NCBI GenBank assembly: GCA_019746355.1
Contig: JAIESC010000134.1
Coordinates: forward strand, 1-31,212
Origin: Xanthobacteraceae bacterium
GTDB lineage: Bacteria; Pseudomonadota; Alphaproteobacteria; Rhizobiales; Xanthobacteraceae
Reading direction: 5' to 3'
DNA: 31,212 nucleotides
Positions 15,807 through 24,015 of this stretch are shown here, one piece after another (within the stretch, counting starts at the first letter, position 1; every line of letters begins with the position of its first letter). A model generated the notes under the pieces. The model did no database searches. It saw nothing but the letters and a program-made list of their open reading frames with translations, and had not been told where the DNA came from. Both the position numbers and the translations under genes were made by a program.

Positions 15807-16655
15807 ATGACACCCCAGGAACTCAAGCTGCTGGACGAGTTGTTCGACCGTCTGGCATCGCTGGAAAGCGCGCCGCGCGATCCCGATGCGGTGCGTGCGA
15901 TCAATGAAGGACTGCAGCGCGCACCGAATGCGCTCTATCCGCTGGTGCAGACCGCGCTGGTGCAGGACGAAGCGCTGAAGCAGGCGGACGCGCGCATCCG
16001 CGAGCTCGAAGCCGAGCTCGGCATTGGCCAGCCGCAGCCGCCGCAACAGGGCGGCTTCCTCGACAGCATGCGCGATGCGCTGATGGGCAAGCGCGAGCCG
16101 CAGGAACAGCGCGGCTCGGTGCCGTCGGTGCGCGCCGGTGCGGCAGCGGATGCGCCGCAAAACCCGTGGCGCAACACCGCCGGCATGCCGGGCGGCGGTT
16201 ATCGGCAGGAGCCGGGCTATGCGGCCGCGCCGCCGCAGCAGGCGCCAGGAATGGCGCCAGGAATCGCGCCAGGTATGGGCGGCGGATCGTTCCTCGGCAC
16301 GGCGGCCGCGACTGCGGCGGGCGTGGTCGGCGGTGCGCTGCTTGCAAACAGCTTCCGCGGCATGTTCGGCGGCGGTCAGGGGCAGGGGCAGGGCCAAAGC
16401 CACAGCGCGTTCGACTCAGCCGGCAGCGGCGGCGGCAGCCCGTGGGGCGGCAATCTCTCCGGCAGCGATCTCGCCCGCGAGGCCGGCGTCAACGATATCA
16501 GCGGCGGCGGCCGCACCGCGGCCTATGATGATCGCGGCGGCTCGGATCGCGCCGGCCTGTTCGACGTGGCGCAGAACGATGCCGACGTCGACGATGGTGA
16601 TTACGACGATGGTGGCGATTTTGGCGGCGACGACGGCGGCAGTGACGAAGCCTGA
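15807..16655 (+). CDS. DUF2076 family protein
   Basis: 282 residues starting MTPQELKLLDELFDRLASLE after a strong GGAGGAGG ribosome-binding site. The first 80 residues form the helical DUF2076 core (VQTALVQDEALKQADARIRELEAELG). The middle is Gln/Pro/Gly-rich, with one Ala/Gly-rich hydrophobic segment, FLGTAAATAAGVVGGALLANS (about 165-185). The C-terminus is glycine-rich, then strongly acidic (DVDDGDYDDGGDFGGDDGG). The family is sometimes labelled a periplasmic ligand-binding sensor domain, but no signal peptide is seen and its function is unknown. A terminator follows at 16681-16706. Confidence 0.85.
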   Translation: MTPQELKLLDELFDRLASLESAPRDPDAVRAINEGLQRAPNALYPLVQTALVQDEALKQADARIRELEAELGIGQPQPPQQGGFLDSMRDALMGKREPQEQRGSVPSVRAGAAADAPQNPWRNTAGMPGGGYRQEPGYAAAPPQQAPGMAPGIAPGMGGGSFLGTAAATAAGVVGGALLANSFRGMFGGGQGQGQGQSHSAFDSAGSGGGSPWGGNLSGSDLAREAGVNDISGGGRTAAYDDRGGSDRAGLFDVAQNDADVDDGDYDDGGDFGGDDGGSDEA

Positions 16656-16680
16656 TCGCCGGATCGACTCGTGAAAAGGA

Positions 16681-16706
16681 AAAGGCCGCCGGACACGGCG
16701 GCCTTT
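16681..16706. terminator. Bidirectional intrinsic terminator
   Basis: AAAGGCCGCC, a 6-base loop, then GGCGGCCTTT give a perfect 10-bp stem between the convergent DUF2076 and L,D-transpeptidase genes. On the minus strand it is followed by TTTTCCTTTT, so it should work well for the transpeptidase. Confidence 0.85.
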
Positions 16707-16728
16707 GTGGTTCGCAATCGTCGCAGCG

Positions 16729-17562
16729 TCAGATCACGACCACCTTGGTGCCGACCTTGACGCGGTCGTAGAGGTCGATGACGTCCTCGTTGCGCATGCG
16801 GATGCAGCCCGACGATACCGCCTGGCCGATGGTCCAGGGTTCGTTCGAGCCGTGGATGCGGTAGAGCGAGGTGCCGAGATACATCGCCCGCGCGCCGAGC
16901 GGATTCTCCGGCCCGCCCGCCATGAAGTGCGGCAGGTCGGGGCGACGCTGCAGCATCTCGGGCGGCGGCACCCAATCCGGCCATTCCTTCTTGGCGGTGA
17001 CCTTCTTCTCGCCGGCCCAGGTGAAGCCCGGCTTGCCGACGCCGATGCCGTAGCGCAGCGCCTTGCCGTTGCCCTGGACGAGAAACAGGAAGCGCTGCGG
17101 CGTGTCGATGATGATGGTGCCGGCCGGCTCCGAGCCCGCATAGTCCACCAGCTGCTTGTGATACTTCGGATCGATCTCGCGGCTCTGCTCGGCGTTCATC
17201 TCGGGCAGCGCCGCGACCGGATCGCCGCGACCCATCACGCTGCCCGGCGGACGTGGCGGCGCGACCGCGCGGCCGCCGCTGAACAGGAATTCGATGAAGC
17301 CGCCACCGAGATTGACGTCGGACTCGGTCGAGACGTAGCGCACCGGTGCGCTTCGTTCGGCCGGAATGGCCGCCTCCGGACGCGGCGCCGCATAGCTTGG
17401 TGCGACAGAACTTGGCGCGACCGAGCCTGGCGCAACATAGCCCGGCGCGGGCCGGTTGACGTACTGGGCGTGACGCTGGGGCGAGAGCGACAGCGGTTCG
17501 GCATTCGCGGAAACGATGCCGGTGGCGCTCAGGGCGAGCGCCGCAAACACATGACGATACAT
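16729..17562 (-). CDS. L,D-transpeptidase (YkuD domain), exported
   Basis: 277 residues with a signal peptide (MYRHVFAALALSATGIVSANA). A Pro/Ala/Ser-rich linker with VAPGSVAPSSVAPS repeats comes next, and a C-terminal YkuD catalytic domain (about 145-277). The active-site signature is YRIHGSNEPWTIGQAVSSGCIRM, with catalytic Cys253 and its conserved histidines and arginine. These periplasmic enzymes form 3-3 peptidoglycan cross-links or attach proteins to peptidoglycan. The linker before the domain reads GGFIEFLFSGGRA, common in alphaproteobacterial members. Start ATG 17562. The exact role (cross-linking or anchoring) cannot be told. Confidence 0.92.
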   Translation of the reverse strand: MYRHVFAALALSATGIVSANAEPLSLSPQRHAQYVNRPAPGYVAPGSVAPSSVAPSYAAPRPEAAIPAERSAPVRYVSTESDVNLGGGFIEFLFSGGRAVAPPRPPGSVMGRGDPVAALPEMNAEQSREIDPKYHKQLVDYAGSEPAGTIIIDTPQRFLFLVQGNGKALRYGIGVGKPGFTWAGEKKVTAKKEWPDWVPPPEMLQRRPDLPHFMAGGPENPLGARAMYLGTSLYRIHGSNEPWTIGQAVSSGCIRMRNEDVIDLYDRVKVGTKVVVI

Positions 17563-17723
17563 TCGACGTACTCTGTACTGGTTTCGCCGGACGGGATCGC
17601 TCCCGCCAGGGTTAACTACATGGTGAAAAATGTACTGATCGGTAAAAACCCGGCCCGCTGCGCGGCACCCTGTACCATCGCGGGGCGGTTCGTCGGATTA
17701 CGGTTTATTTTGCGTCAAGCTGC

Positions 17724-17731
17724 ATGGTTAA
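17724..17731. promoter_or_regulatory. CtrA-like half-site upstream of the CheZ-like gene
   Basis: ATGGTTAA (within TGGTTAACC) matches the half-site recognised by the cell-cycle regulator CtrA in many alphaproteobacteria, and lies about 100 bp before the CheZ-like gene. A second GTTAAC lies near 17612. Such 8-mers also occur by chance, so this is tentative. Confidence 0.25.
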
Positions 17732-17832
17732 CCGCAGGTTTCGATGCGGCTCGGGCTGGTTGCAAAAGCAATAAGCCAGTGAACGTCATTTTAAGCGTCG
17801 ACCCCGATAGTGCGCGGCATCGGGAGCTTCCC

Positions 17833-18549
17833 ATGCCGGTCCAGCGCAAGGTCTTCAGCATCGAGCAGCACATGCGGCCGCGCATGCGCGGTTCGGCTCA
17901 AGCCACCTTCGGCAGCGAGCAGCACCGCGAGTTCATGTCCGAGCTTCAGGCGCTGCGCTCGCTGGTCGAGCCGAAGCTTGCGGCCGAAGGCGGCGTCGCC
18001 AGGCGCGCTCGCGCCCAGATCGCTGACGCCCAGGCCTACAAGGCCGAGCTCGCGACGATCTACGACGCCATCGGCCGCACCGCGGCCGACATGGCTTCGC
18101 TGGTGGCGGGCGCCAGGAGCGGCGCGCAGGCCTCGCGCATCAGCCGCGAGCTCGCCGCCATCGTCACCGGCACCGAGCGGGCGACGCAGGCCATTCTCCA
18201 GGCCGCGGAGGAGATCGACCAGTCCGCACATGTGCTGGCCGCGACACTGAGGAACCACGAGCGCGGGCTCGTGCACGACATTCAGGAGCGGGTCGTGCAG
18301 ATCTTCGAGGTCTGCAACTTTCAGGACCTCACCGGCCAGCGCGTGTCCAAGGCCGTGACGACCTTGCGCTTCATCGAGGAGCACATCGATCGGATGCTGG
18401 AGATCTGGCAGAAGGTCGAGCACTTCAAGCCGGTTGTGCCGGATGATCGAAGCGAGGATGACGATCAGCGCTTCCTCAACGGTCCGAAGCTCGCCGGCGA
18501 CGGCGGCCATTCCACGCAAAGCGAAATCGACAAGATGTTCGTCGCCTAG
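17833..18549 (+). CDS. CheZ-like protein phosphatase
   Basis: 238-residue, almost fully helical protein. CNFQDLTGQRVSKAVTTLRFIEEHI carries the CheZ active-site signature: Asp165 and Gln169 correspond to Asp143 and Gln147 of the E. coli enzyme, which speed hydrolysis of phospho-CheY. A long coiled-coil hairpin precedes it. The C-terminal tail STQSEIDKMFVA resembles the short peptide used for CheY binding. No other chemotaxis gene is in the window, so its partner response regulator lies elsewhere and need not be a flagellar CheY. ATG 17833 has GGGAG five bases upstream. Confidence 0.85.
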   Translation: MPVQRKVFSIEQHMRPRMRGSAQATFGSEQHREFMSELQALRSLVEPKLAAEGGVARRARAQIADAQAYKAELATIYDAIGRTAADMASLVAGARSGAQASRISRELAAIVTGTERATQAILQAAEEIDQSAHVLAATLRNHERGLVHDIQERVVQIFEVCNFQDLTGQRVSKAVTTLRFIEEHIDRMLEIWQKVEHFKPVVPDDRSEDDDQRFLNGPKLAGDGGHSTQSEIDKMFVA

Positions 18550-18573
18550 CTGGCGGTTGCTACAGCCGATTTA

Positions 18574-18730
18574 GTTTCAGTGGAATCCAGGCTCGCTCCG
18601 TTCGTCCCCCGCGCGGGACACCCCATCGCGCTTGCGCGACGGGGACCCCGTTGCGGGGACCCAGCTCTCCCAAAATCGGTGTTGCGGTCGGGCGGCACTG
18701 GATTCCCGCTTTCGCGGGAATGAACGGGTA
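18574..18730. repeat. Dispersed intergenic repeat, copy A
   Basis: A 157-bp element between the convergent CheZ-like and MFS genes. It begins GTTTCAGTGGAATCCAGG and ends with ATTCCC-GCTTTCGC-GGGAAT (18702-18721) plus GAACGGGT. Its reverse complement aligns with copy B at 23818-23948 over both ends and most of the middle. The middle holds further small palindromes (for example GGGGACCCCGTTGCGGGGACC). Such hairpin-forming repeats usually lie between genes. Confidence 0.85.
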
Positions 18731-18761
18731 TTGGTGCAGCCCAGCACAAACGAAAGCCGCT

Positions 18762-19976
18762 CTAGGACTTCGGCCTGCGGATCATCGCAAAGCAGACCAG
18801 CGCGACCATCGTGAAGGCTGCCGCAAGTGCGAGCGCGGCTGCGTCCGATGCTCGCTCGGCGACGAACGCCATCACCAGCGGTGCCGCGGCCTGCATGCCG
18901 AGCCAGAAGCCGCTGATCCGGCCCATCATCCGGCCGTAGCCCTCGGCGCCGAACAGCGCGAGCGGCAGCGCGCCGCGGGTGATGGTGATGAGGCCGTTGG
19001 CGGCGCCGAACGCCACCGCGAAGGCTGCCGCGCTCAGCGGTGAAATCCCGAACAGCGCCAGCAGCGCGAAGGCCGCGACCAGCAGCGTGATCGCCGCGCG
19101 TCCGACCAGCAAGGGATGAATGTCGCGGCCGAAGGCGAGCTCCGTCACCCGCGCCGCGACCTGGGCTGGCCCGAACAGCGCGCCGATCGTGACCACGGTG
19201 GCGGCGTCGATGCCGGTGCGGCCGAAGATCGCGAGCAAATGCGCCGCCAGCGCCGACGGCACGAAGGCGTAGGCGGTGAACGCGGCGGTGACGAGCGCAA
19301 AGGCGAGGCCTGCGGACGGCAGCAGCGGAACACCGGGCTTGGCCGCGCCATTCCCGCCTTTCGGAACGCTTGGCGCCGCGCGGGTGCGCGGCAGCGCAAA
19401 GGCGTAGAGCGGCGCGCAGACCGCGGCCATCAGCAGCGCATAGACGACGTAGGTGCCGCGCCAGCCAACCGCGCCGATCAGCAGATGCGTCGCGGGCCAG
19501 CCGGCGGTCGAGGCAAATCCGCCGGCCAGCGTCAGCACGGTGATCGGCCGGCGCGCGGCCGCGCCGAAGATGCGCCCGAGCGTGGCAAAGGCCGGATCGT
19601 ACAGCGAGCCGCCGAGCCCCGCGCCGAGGACGACCCAGGCGGCGAGATAGCCGGCGCGGCCGGGTGCGACGGCGAGACCGAGAAGGCCTGAGGCGCTGAC
19701 CAGTGCGCCGATCGCCATCACGACGTGTCCGCCGTAGCGGTCGATCGAGCGGCCGACGAACGGCGCCACAAACCCCGCGATCAGGAGCCCGAGCGAAAAA
19801 CCGCCCATGGTGAACGACAGCGACCAGCCGCGCTCGGCTGCGATCAGCGGCGCGGTCAGGACCGGCGAATAGAAAATGGTGCCCCAGGCGATGATCTGCG
19901 TGACGCCCAGCACGGACACCGCGCGCCAAGGACCACGGATCCAGGCGCCCATCATCATGTCGCGAAGCGTGGGCAT
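18762..19976 (-). CDS. Major facilitator superfamily transporter
   Basis: 404 residues with 12 predicted membrane helices in two halves, joined by a loop near residues 195-215 (RTRAAPSVPKGGNGAAKPG). The loop after helix 2 reads GRSIDRYGG, the usual MFS motif-A region, and helix 5 contains GGFASTAGWPATHLL. The second half ends with MIRRPKS. The substrate is unknown; this subgroup resembles oxalate/formate or monocarboxylate-type and YbfB/YjiJ-like carriers only loosely. It lies 42 bp downstream of the sterol-desaturase-family gene on the same strand, so the two may be cotranscribed. Several Met codons near the start (1, 7, 8, 9) leave the exact start uncertain. Confidence 0.88.
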   Translation of the reverse strand: MPTLRDMMMGAWIRGPWRAVSVLGVTQIIAWGTIFYSPVLTAPLIAAERGWSLSFTMGGFSLGLLIAGFVAPFVGRSIDRYGGHVVMAIGALVSASGLLGLAVAPGRAGYLAAWVVLGAGLGGSLYDPAFATLGRIFGAAARRPITVLTLAGGFASTAGWPATHLLIGAVGWRGTYVVYALLMAAVCAPLYAFALPRTRAAPSVPKGGNGAAKPGVPLLPSAGLAFALVTAAFTAYAFVPSALAAHLLAIFGRTGIDAATVVTIGALFGPAQVAARVTELAFGRDIHPLLVGRAAITLLVAAFALLALFGISPLSAAAFAVAFGAANGLITITRGALPLALFGAEGYGRMMGRISGFWLGMQAAAPLVMAFVAERASDAAALALAAAFTMVALVCFAMIRRPKS

Positions 19977-20018
19977 TTCCGCGCAGTATCGGTGGTTCGC
20001 GAGGGGAAGGCGAGGCCG

Positions 20019-21086
20019 TTATGCGGGTGCCTTGGTCGCCGCGAAGGTCTGCCCCGGCTTTTCGTCATGCGTCGACATCGCCGCAACAGGAGCCTCCCGA
20101 CGGCGGAACGCGCCGCGCATGACGTTGAACGCACGCAGGAACGGCACGAGCAATTCGCCGCGAATGGTGTGCGGATGCGCGTGATCGGACCCCACGCCGA
20201 AGCTCAGCTTCTCCCGCTCCTTGGCCGGCACATGCAAGGTGCCGAACATCCAGTCCCAGACGGCCAGGCAACTGCCCATATTCTTGTTGTGGTGCCGTGG
20301 ATCGGTCGAATGATGCACCTGATGATGCGCCGGGCTCATGATAATGCGGCCCAGCACGCCGCGGAGCGGAATCCACAGATGCGAATGCTGCAGGTGCACG
20401 TAAGTGTGGATGAAGATGACCAGGATGATGTTCGTGTCCGACAACGCGTACTGATAGGACGTGTCGCCGAACAGGTAGTTGGCCACGCCATTCACCGTTG
20501 CGGTCGAGATCGCGAGAATATTGCCAAAGAGCATGGCATAGACCGGATGCACCCGGATGCTCGTGACCGGCGTCAGCACCTCCGCCGTATGGTGCACGCG
20601 GTGGAATTCCCACATGAAGGGAATGCGGTGGCTGAGATAGTGATTGAGCCAGTAGCCGAATTCGTACGCGAGAAACAGCATCACGGTGATGATGGAGCGC
20701 GAAACGATTTCCGGCAGAGCTGACGGATGCGTCGGACCGAACAGCGCGACGAGCCCGGAAATGATGCCGTTGGTGAGGAATTGATAGGACAGCACCGCCC
20801 AGCCGAAGGCGAGGCTATTGATGAAGGTGTTGAAATAGAGGTAGCCGAAATCGGCGCGGTTCGAGCGGTTCGCAAGAATGTGTTTTGGAAACAGCGCGCG
20901 CGTGATCGTCTTCCAGCGGACGCGCCGGTTCTTGCTGAGGCGGCGATAGACGATGAAACCCGCGGCGAGCAACAGCGCGCAGAACAATGACGTCAGCGAG
21001 TATTGCGATCCGGCCTGCAGGAACAGGTTGTGCACTTGCCCGAGGAAATAAACGACGCCGGGCGGAAGATCTGAAAGCAGATCCAC
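20019..21086 (-). CDS. Sterol desaturase/fatty acid hydroxylase family membrane protein
   Basis: 355-residue integral membrane protein with about five hydrophobic segments and the three histidine clusters of the membrane di-iron oxygenases: HYLSH, HRVHH and HHQVHH, plus single histidines such as HTYVHLQHSH. These enzymes hydroxylate or desaturate lipids such as fatty acids, sterols or hopanoids with O2. The substrate cannot be read. The start is GTG 21086 behind AGGAATGGGAG; the only upstream frame is closed by TAG five codons earlier. The MFS gene follows closely. CTAAC and GTTAG arms (about 21102-21125), just upstream, could be an operator. Confidence 0.9.
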   Translation of the reverse strand: MDLLSDLPPGVVYFLGQVHNLFLQAGSQYSLTSLFCALLLAAGFIVYRRLSKNRRVRWKTITRALFPKHILANRSNRADFGYLYFNTFINSLAFGWAVLSYQFLTNGIISGLVALFGPTHPSALPEIVSRSIITVMLFLAYEFGYWLNHYLSHRIPFMWEFHRVHHTAEVLTPVTSIRVHPVYAMLFGNILAISTATVNGVANYLFGDTSYQYALSDTNIILVIFIHTYVHLQHSHLWIPLRGVLGRIIMSPAHHQVHHSTDPRHHNKNMGSCLAVWDWMFGTLHVPAKEREKLSFGVGSDHAHPHTIRGELLVPFLRAFNVMRGAFRRREAPVAAMSTHDEKPGQTFAATKAPA

Positions 21087-21437
21087 GGAGGGCTCCCATT
21101 CCTAACATCGGTAAGACATCGTTAGTTTTTAGGCTGGGGGCGGTAAATTTTGCCTTAGGTGGATCGCCGAAAACGGCATGGTTGTGTCGCGCAGTCTCGA
21201 AGCAAAGCAGCCCACGGGCTGGGTCGGTGATTGGCCGGTGCATGGCGGTGCCGGCTGACAGGTTGAGACTTTCGCGTTCGCGGGCGATGAGGGCGGTGGA
21301 AATTCATCACCAGCACGGGTGTCATGCCTCGCGAAGGCGCAGGGCTATCGCCTGGGAGGATGCGAGGCGGGCACGACCTCTCGCTCCCTCCCCCTTTCAG
21401 GGGAGGGAGCGCACCACCCGAGTTGCGCCGTAAGTCG
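21087..21437. other. Intergenic stretch without a gene
   Basis: No frame here looks coding. It holds the presumed promoter of the desaturase-family gene (AT-rich, about 21100-21165) and, near the GST stop, a 12-bp stem hairpin at 21382-21411 (CGCTCCCTCCCC, loop CTTTCA, GGGGAGGGAGCG). The hairpin has no T run, so it is a weak terminator for the GST gene or a dispersed repeat. Confidence 0.5.
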
Positions 21438-22046
21438 CTATGCGGCGACTTTCGTTGCCGCGAAGGCCGGCACGCGCGCTTCGAAGCGGCCGAGCCAGGC
21501 CACGAGCTTCGGATGGCTCGCGCGCCAGTCGCCGGCGAAGCGCAGGTCGCGATGGCCGAGGAAGCAGGCGACGGCGATCTGTCCGACGTTCGGGATCGCG
21601 TCGAGGCCAGGCGGCTCGGCCTCGAGCGCGGCAAGCCCGCGCGAAATCTTGCCGGCCTGGTAGTCGACCCATTTCTTGAAGTGGATTTCCGGCGGCCGCC
21701 AGCGGCTCTCGTAGACGACGAGGATCTGCGCGTCGGTCATGCCGTCGGCCAGCGCCTGCAGGCGCAGCGCCGCAAAGCGCGCCTTGGACTCGCTCGGAAT
21801 GATCTTGCCGCCGCCGGCCAGGTGATCGAGGTATTCGAGGATCACGCGCGAGTCGAACAGCGTCGTGCCGTCCTCCAGCACCAGCGTCGGGATCTTGCCG
21901 ACCGGGTTCTGCTGCCGCAGCGGCTCGTTGTCGTCGTTGGTGTCGGCCGGCACGATTTTGATCTGCTCGGAAAGCCCGAGCAGGCTCGCGGCAAGCTTGA
22001 CCTTGCGGCCAAACGGGGACGGCGGCGTCGAACGCAGGATCATCAT
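21438..22046 (-). CDS. Glutathione S-transferase family protein
   Basis: 202 residues. The N-terminal thioredoxin-like domain carries STPPSPFGRKVKLAA (likely catalytic serine region), the cis-proline NPVGKIPTLVLEDG and the glutathione-binding LFDSRVILEYLD. An all-helical C-terminal domain follows (ALADGMTDAQILVVYESRWRP...). These cytoplasmic enzymes conjugate glutathione or act as thiol-dependent reductases or isomerases; the substrate is unknown. It starts with ATG 22046, followed by a second ATG. It lies downstream of the cold-shock gene on the same strand with about 140 bp between, so they are probably separate units. Confidence 0.92.
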   Translation of the reverse strand: MMILRSTPPSPFGRKVKLAASLLGLSEQIKIVPADTNDDNEPLRQQNPVGKIPTLVLEDGTTLFDSRVILEYLDHLAGGGKIIPSESKARFAALRLQALADGMTDAQILVVYESRWRPPEIHFKKWVDYQAGKISRGLAALEAEPPGLDAIPNVGQIAVACFLGHRDLRFAGDWRASHPKLVAWLGRFEARVPAFAATKVAA

Positions 22047-22187
22047 GGACGTGTCTCTGGGTTTGGGACTTGCGGGGAATGAGCTTACCTGAGGCGCGGC
22101 CGCACGCGGCCGCGGTATGCACGCAAGATCATCTTCCCACGCGTTGGCTGCGGTGCCAACGCTGCAGCAGTCAGTCAGCGCCGGTCA

Positions 22188-22403
22188 TCAACCCGTGATG
22201 ACCAGATTCACAGCTTTCGGGCCTTTGCCCTTTTTGTCGGGCTCGACTTCGAATTGGATACGCTGTCCTTCGGCCAACGTCTTCAAGCCGGCATGCTCGA
22301 CCGCGGTGATGTGCACGAACACATCGCGCCCGCCATCGTCCGGCTTGATGAAGCCGTACCCGCGCTCGCCGTTGAAGAATTTGACCGTACCACTCATGGC
22401 CAT
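22188..22403 (-). CDS. Cold-shock protein (CspA family)
   Basis: 71-residue single cold-shock domain: MAMSGTVKFFNGERGYGFIKPDDGG with the RNP1 motif (GYGFIKP), VFVHITAVEHAG with RNP2, and LAEGQRIQFEVEPDKKGKGPKAVNLVITG. It binds single-stranded RNA and DNA and acts as an RNA chaperone. ATG 22403 is chosen over an ATG ten codons earlier because GAAGGAG lies seven bases before it. The upstream 199 bp has no gene and could supply the long leader typical of cold-shock mRNAs, though no specific element was recognised. Confidence 0.95.
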   Translation of the reverse strand: MAMSGTVKFFNGERGYGFIKPDDGGRDVFVHITAVEHAGLKTLAEGQRIQFEVEPDKKGKGPKAVNLVITG

Positions 22404-22602
22404 TGCAGACTCCTTCCCCCCAATGCCCCGCACCCGTTCCCCGCGGTGCGGCGGCCCGGCCGGACATTCACGATCGGAAGAAAGCGTCAGCCCTTAGAGG
22501 CTTCGGTCACTCCGCCGATCCCCCCACTTGGAGGCGGAACGTCTTAGCCAGCAACGCATAGGCTAGACCTATTTCAAGCTGCGTGAAAAGAGGCGAAGTG
22601 CT

Positions 22603-23460
22603 TCAGCGCGAGGGTTCGCCTGCTATCCATTGGTATAGGAATTTACACGTTGCACCGCGGGAGAGAATGCGCGCCAGGGCAGGCATCAGGACCTCAAGTT
22701 CGTCGTGCAAGGTCCACGGCGGATTGACGACGATGAGACCGCTGCCGCGTAAACCTGTTTCCTCAGGCGAGCTTGCAACGATCAGTTCCACACGCAACAT
22801 TTTCGCGATGCCTGAACGGGCAAGCTTGTGCACGAACGCGGCCACCTCATTGCGGTCTTTGATAGGATACCAAAGGAGATAATGACCGGTCGGCCACTTG
22901 CGGTGCGCGGCGGCAAGCCCCTGTACGAGGCGAGAAAATTCTCCTTCCCGCTCGAACGGCGGGTCGATCAGCACCAGGCCCCGGCGCTCCTTCGGCGGCA
23001 CGTAAGCGGTCAGCGCGGTCCAGCCGTCGATGGCGATCGCCTTGGCGCGGGCGTCGCCGGCGAGCCCGCGCGACAGCGCGGCTTGAGCCTGCGGTTCGAG
23101 CTCGCAGGCGATCAGCCGGTCCTGCGATCGGAGCCACGCCCGCGCCAGCGCCGGCGAGCCGGGATAGGTCGCGAGCGCGCCGGACGGATTGAGCGCGGCG
23201 ACTGCATCGAGATAAGGCGCGAGCAGCGCGCGCACCGGCGCATCGAGCTCGGCCCCGATCAGGCGGCCGATGCCGTCGCGCCATTCCAGCGTCTTGCCGG
23301 CCTCGACGCCGCCAAGATCGTAAACGCCTGCGCCGGCATGGGTGTCGATGACGCGGAACGCGCCGGGCTTGCCGCGAAGATGCGTCAGCACGCGGCAGAG
23401 CACGGCATGCTTCATGACGTCGGCGAAGTTTCCGGCGTGGTAGGCGTGACGGTAGTTCAT
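22603..23460 (-). CDS. rlmJ: 23S rRNA (adenine(2030)-N6)-methyltransferase RlmJ
   Basis: 285 residues beginning MNYRHAYHAGNFADVMKHAVL, the unmistakable RlmJ N-terminus. VIDTHAGAGVYDL is the S-adenosylmethionine-binding motif I, and LVLIDPPFEREGEF is the catalytic DPPF motif for N6-adenine methylation. LLWYPIKDR and GSGLIVVNPPW are further family signatures. It methylates A2030 of 23S rRNA. It starts at ATG 23460; a small ORF is divergent from it. Confidence 0.95.
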   Translation of the reverse strand: MNYRHAYHAGNFADVMKHAVLCRVLTHLRGKPGAFRVIDTHAGAGVYDLGGVEAGKTLEWRDGIGRLIGAELDAPVRALLAPYLDAVAALNPSGALATYPGSPALARAWLRSQDRLIACELEPQAQAALSRGLAGDARAKAIAIDGWTALTAYVPPKERRGLVLIDPPFEREGEFSRLVQGLAAAHRKWPTGHYLLWYPIKDRNEVAAFVHKLARSGIAKMLRVELIVASSPEETGLRGSGLIVVNPPWTLHDELEVLMPALARILSRGATCKFLYQWIAGEPSR

Positions 23461-23563
23461 CGCGCAGCCGTTAAGGTTGAGACCGGTTCCGTGTAATCGC
23501 AGCAGCAGCGCTTGGATAGACTATTGGCCGATCGGGGTGGGGGCGGCGCGGCGTATCGGCGCG

Positions 23564-23785
23564 ATGGGACGGGTATTGGCTCTGGCGATTGCGTTCTATG
23601 TTTACGGCGATGCGTCTTTCGACGGTCGCCGTCCGGCGGCGCTCGACAGGCCGTTGCGCGAGTTCAGGCGCAGCGTTGATGCGATGCCTTCGGACGGCCG
23701 CCGCGTGCTTTTCGCGATCGATCGGCTGCGCGGCCACCACGCGCTGGATCACGTGCTTCGAGCCTTGAACCGGTACTCGCTCTGA
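23564..23785 (+). CDS. Small hypothetical protein
   Basis: A 73-residue frame beginning MGRVLALAIAFYVYGDASFDGRR, with a short hydrophobic N-terminus that could be a weak signal or anchor, then an Arg-rich helical part (LREFRRSVDAMPSDGRRVLFAIDRLRGHHALDHVLRAL). Codon use fits a coding region, but there is no good ribosome-binding site and no family I know. A TTG start 29 codons earlier also exists. It sits between rlmJ and the repeat copy B. Confidence 0.4.
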   Translation: MGRVLALAIAFYVYGDASFDGRRPAALDRPLREFRRSVDAMPSDGRRVLFAIDRLRGHHALDHVLRALNRYSL

Positions 23786-23817
23786 CGCTGCTTAGATAGA
23801 ATTCCGTTTGCACTGTA

Positions 23818-23948
23818 ACCCGTTCATTCCCGCGAAAGCGGAAATCCAGTTCTGCCCAACCGCAACACTGGCTTTGGGTCGAGCTGGGTTCCCGCTTTCG
23901 CGCCGCGTTCGCCGGGACGAACGGAGAGAGCTCTGATTCCACTGAAAC
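23818..23948. repeat. Dispersed intergenic repeat, copy B
   Basis: 131 bp, inverted relative to copy A at 18574-18730. It begins ACCCGTTCATTCCCGCGAAAGC and ends GATTCCACTGAAAC. The end hairpin is worn (ATTCCC-GCGAAAGC-GGAAAT, 23826-23845), and the middle is about 26 bp shorter than in copy A. It lies between the small ORF and the RNase T2 gene. Confidence 0.85.
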
Positions 23949-24015
23949 GAACATTGACTCGAGAGCCGCGCAAGCGGGACAAGCTCGGCCGGCTACGGAT
24001 TTCGTGAGCTGCCGA

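Noticed and set aside
21382..21411. Hairpin as a strong GST terminator
   Set aside because: A stable stem but no T tract on either strand; it may just be a common GC-rich intergenic repeat.
20987..21433. Plus-strand ORF of 148 codons over the desaturase promoter region
   Set aside because: No ribosome-binding site, no domain, and it overlaps the 5' end of the desaturase-family gene on the other strand.
23477..23563. TTG-start extension of the small ORF at 23564
   Set aside because: The extra residues look random and no ribosome-binding site precedes the TTG; the ATG at 23564 is more plausible.
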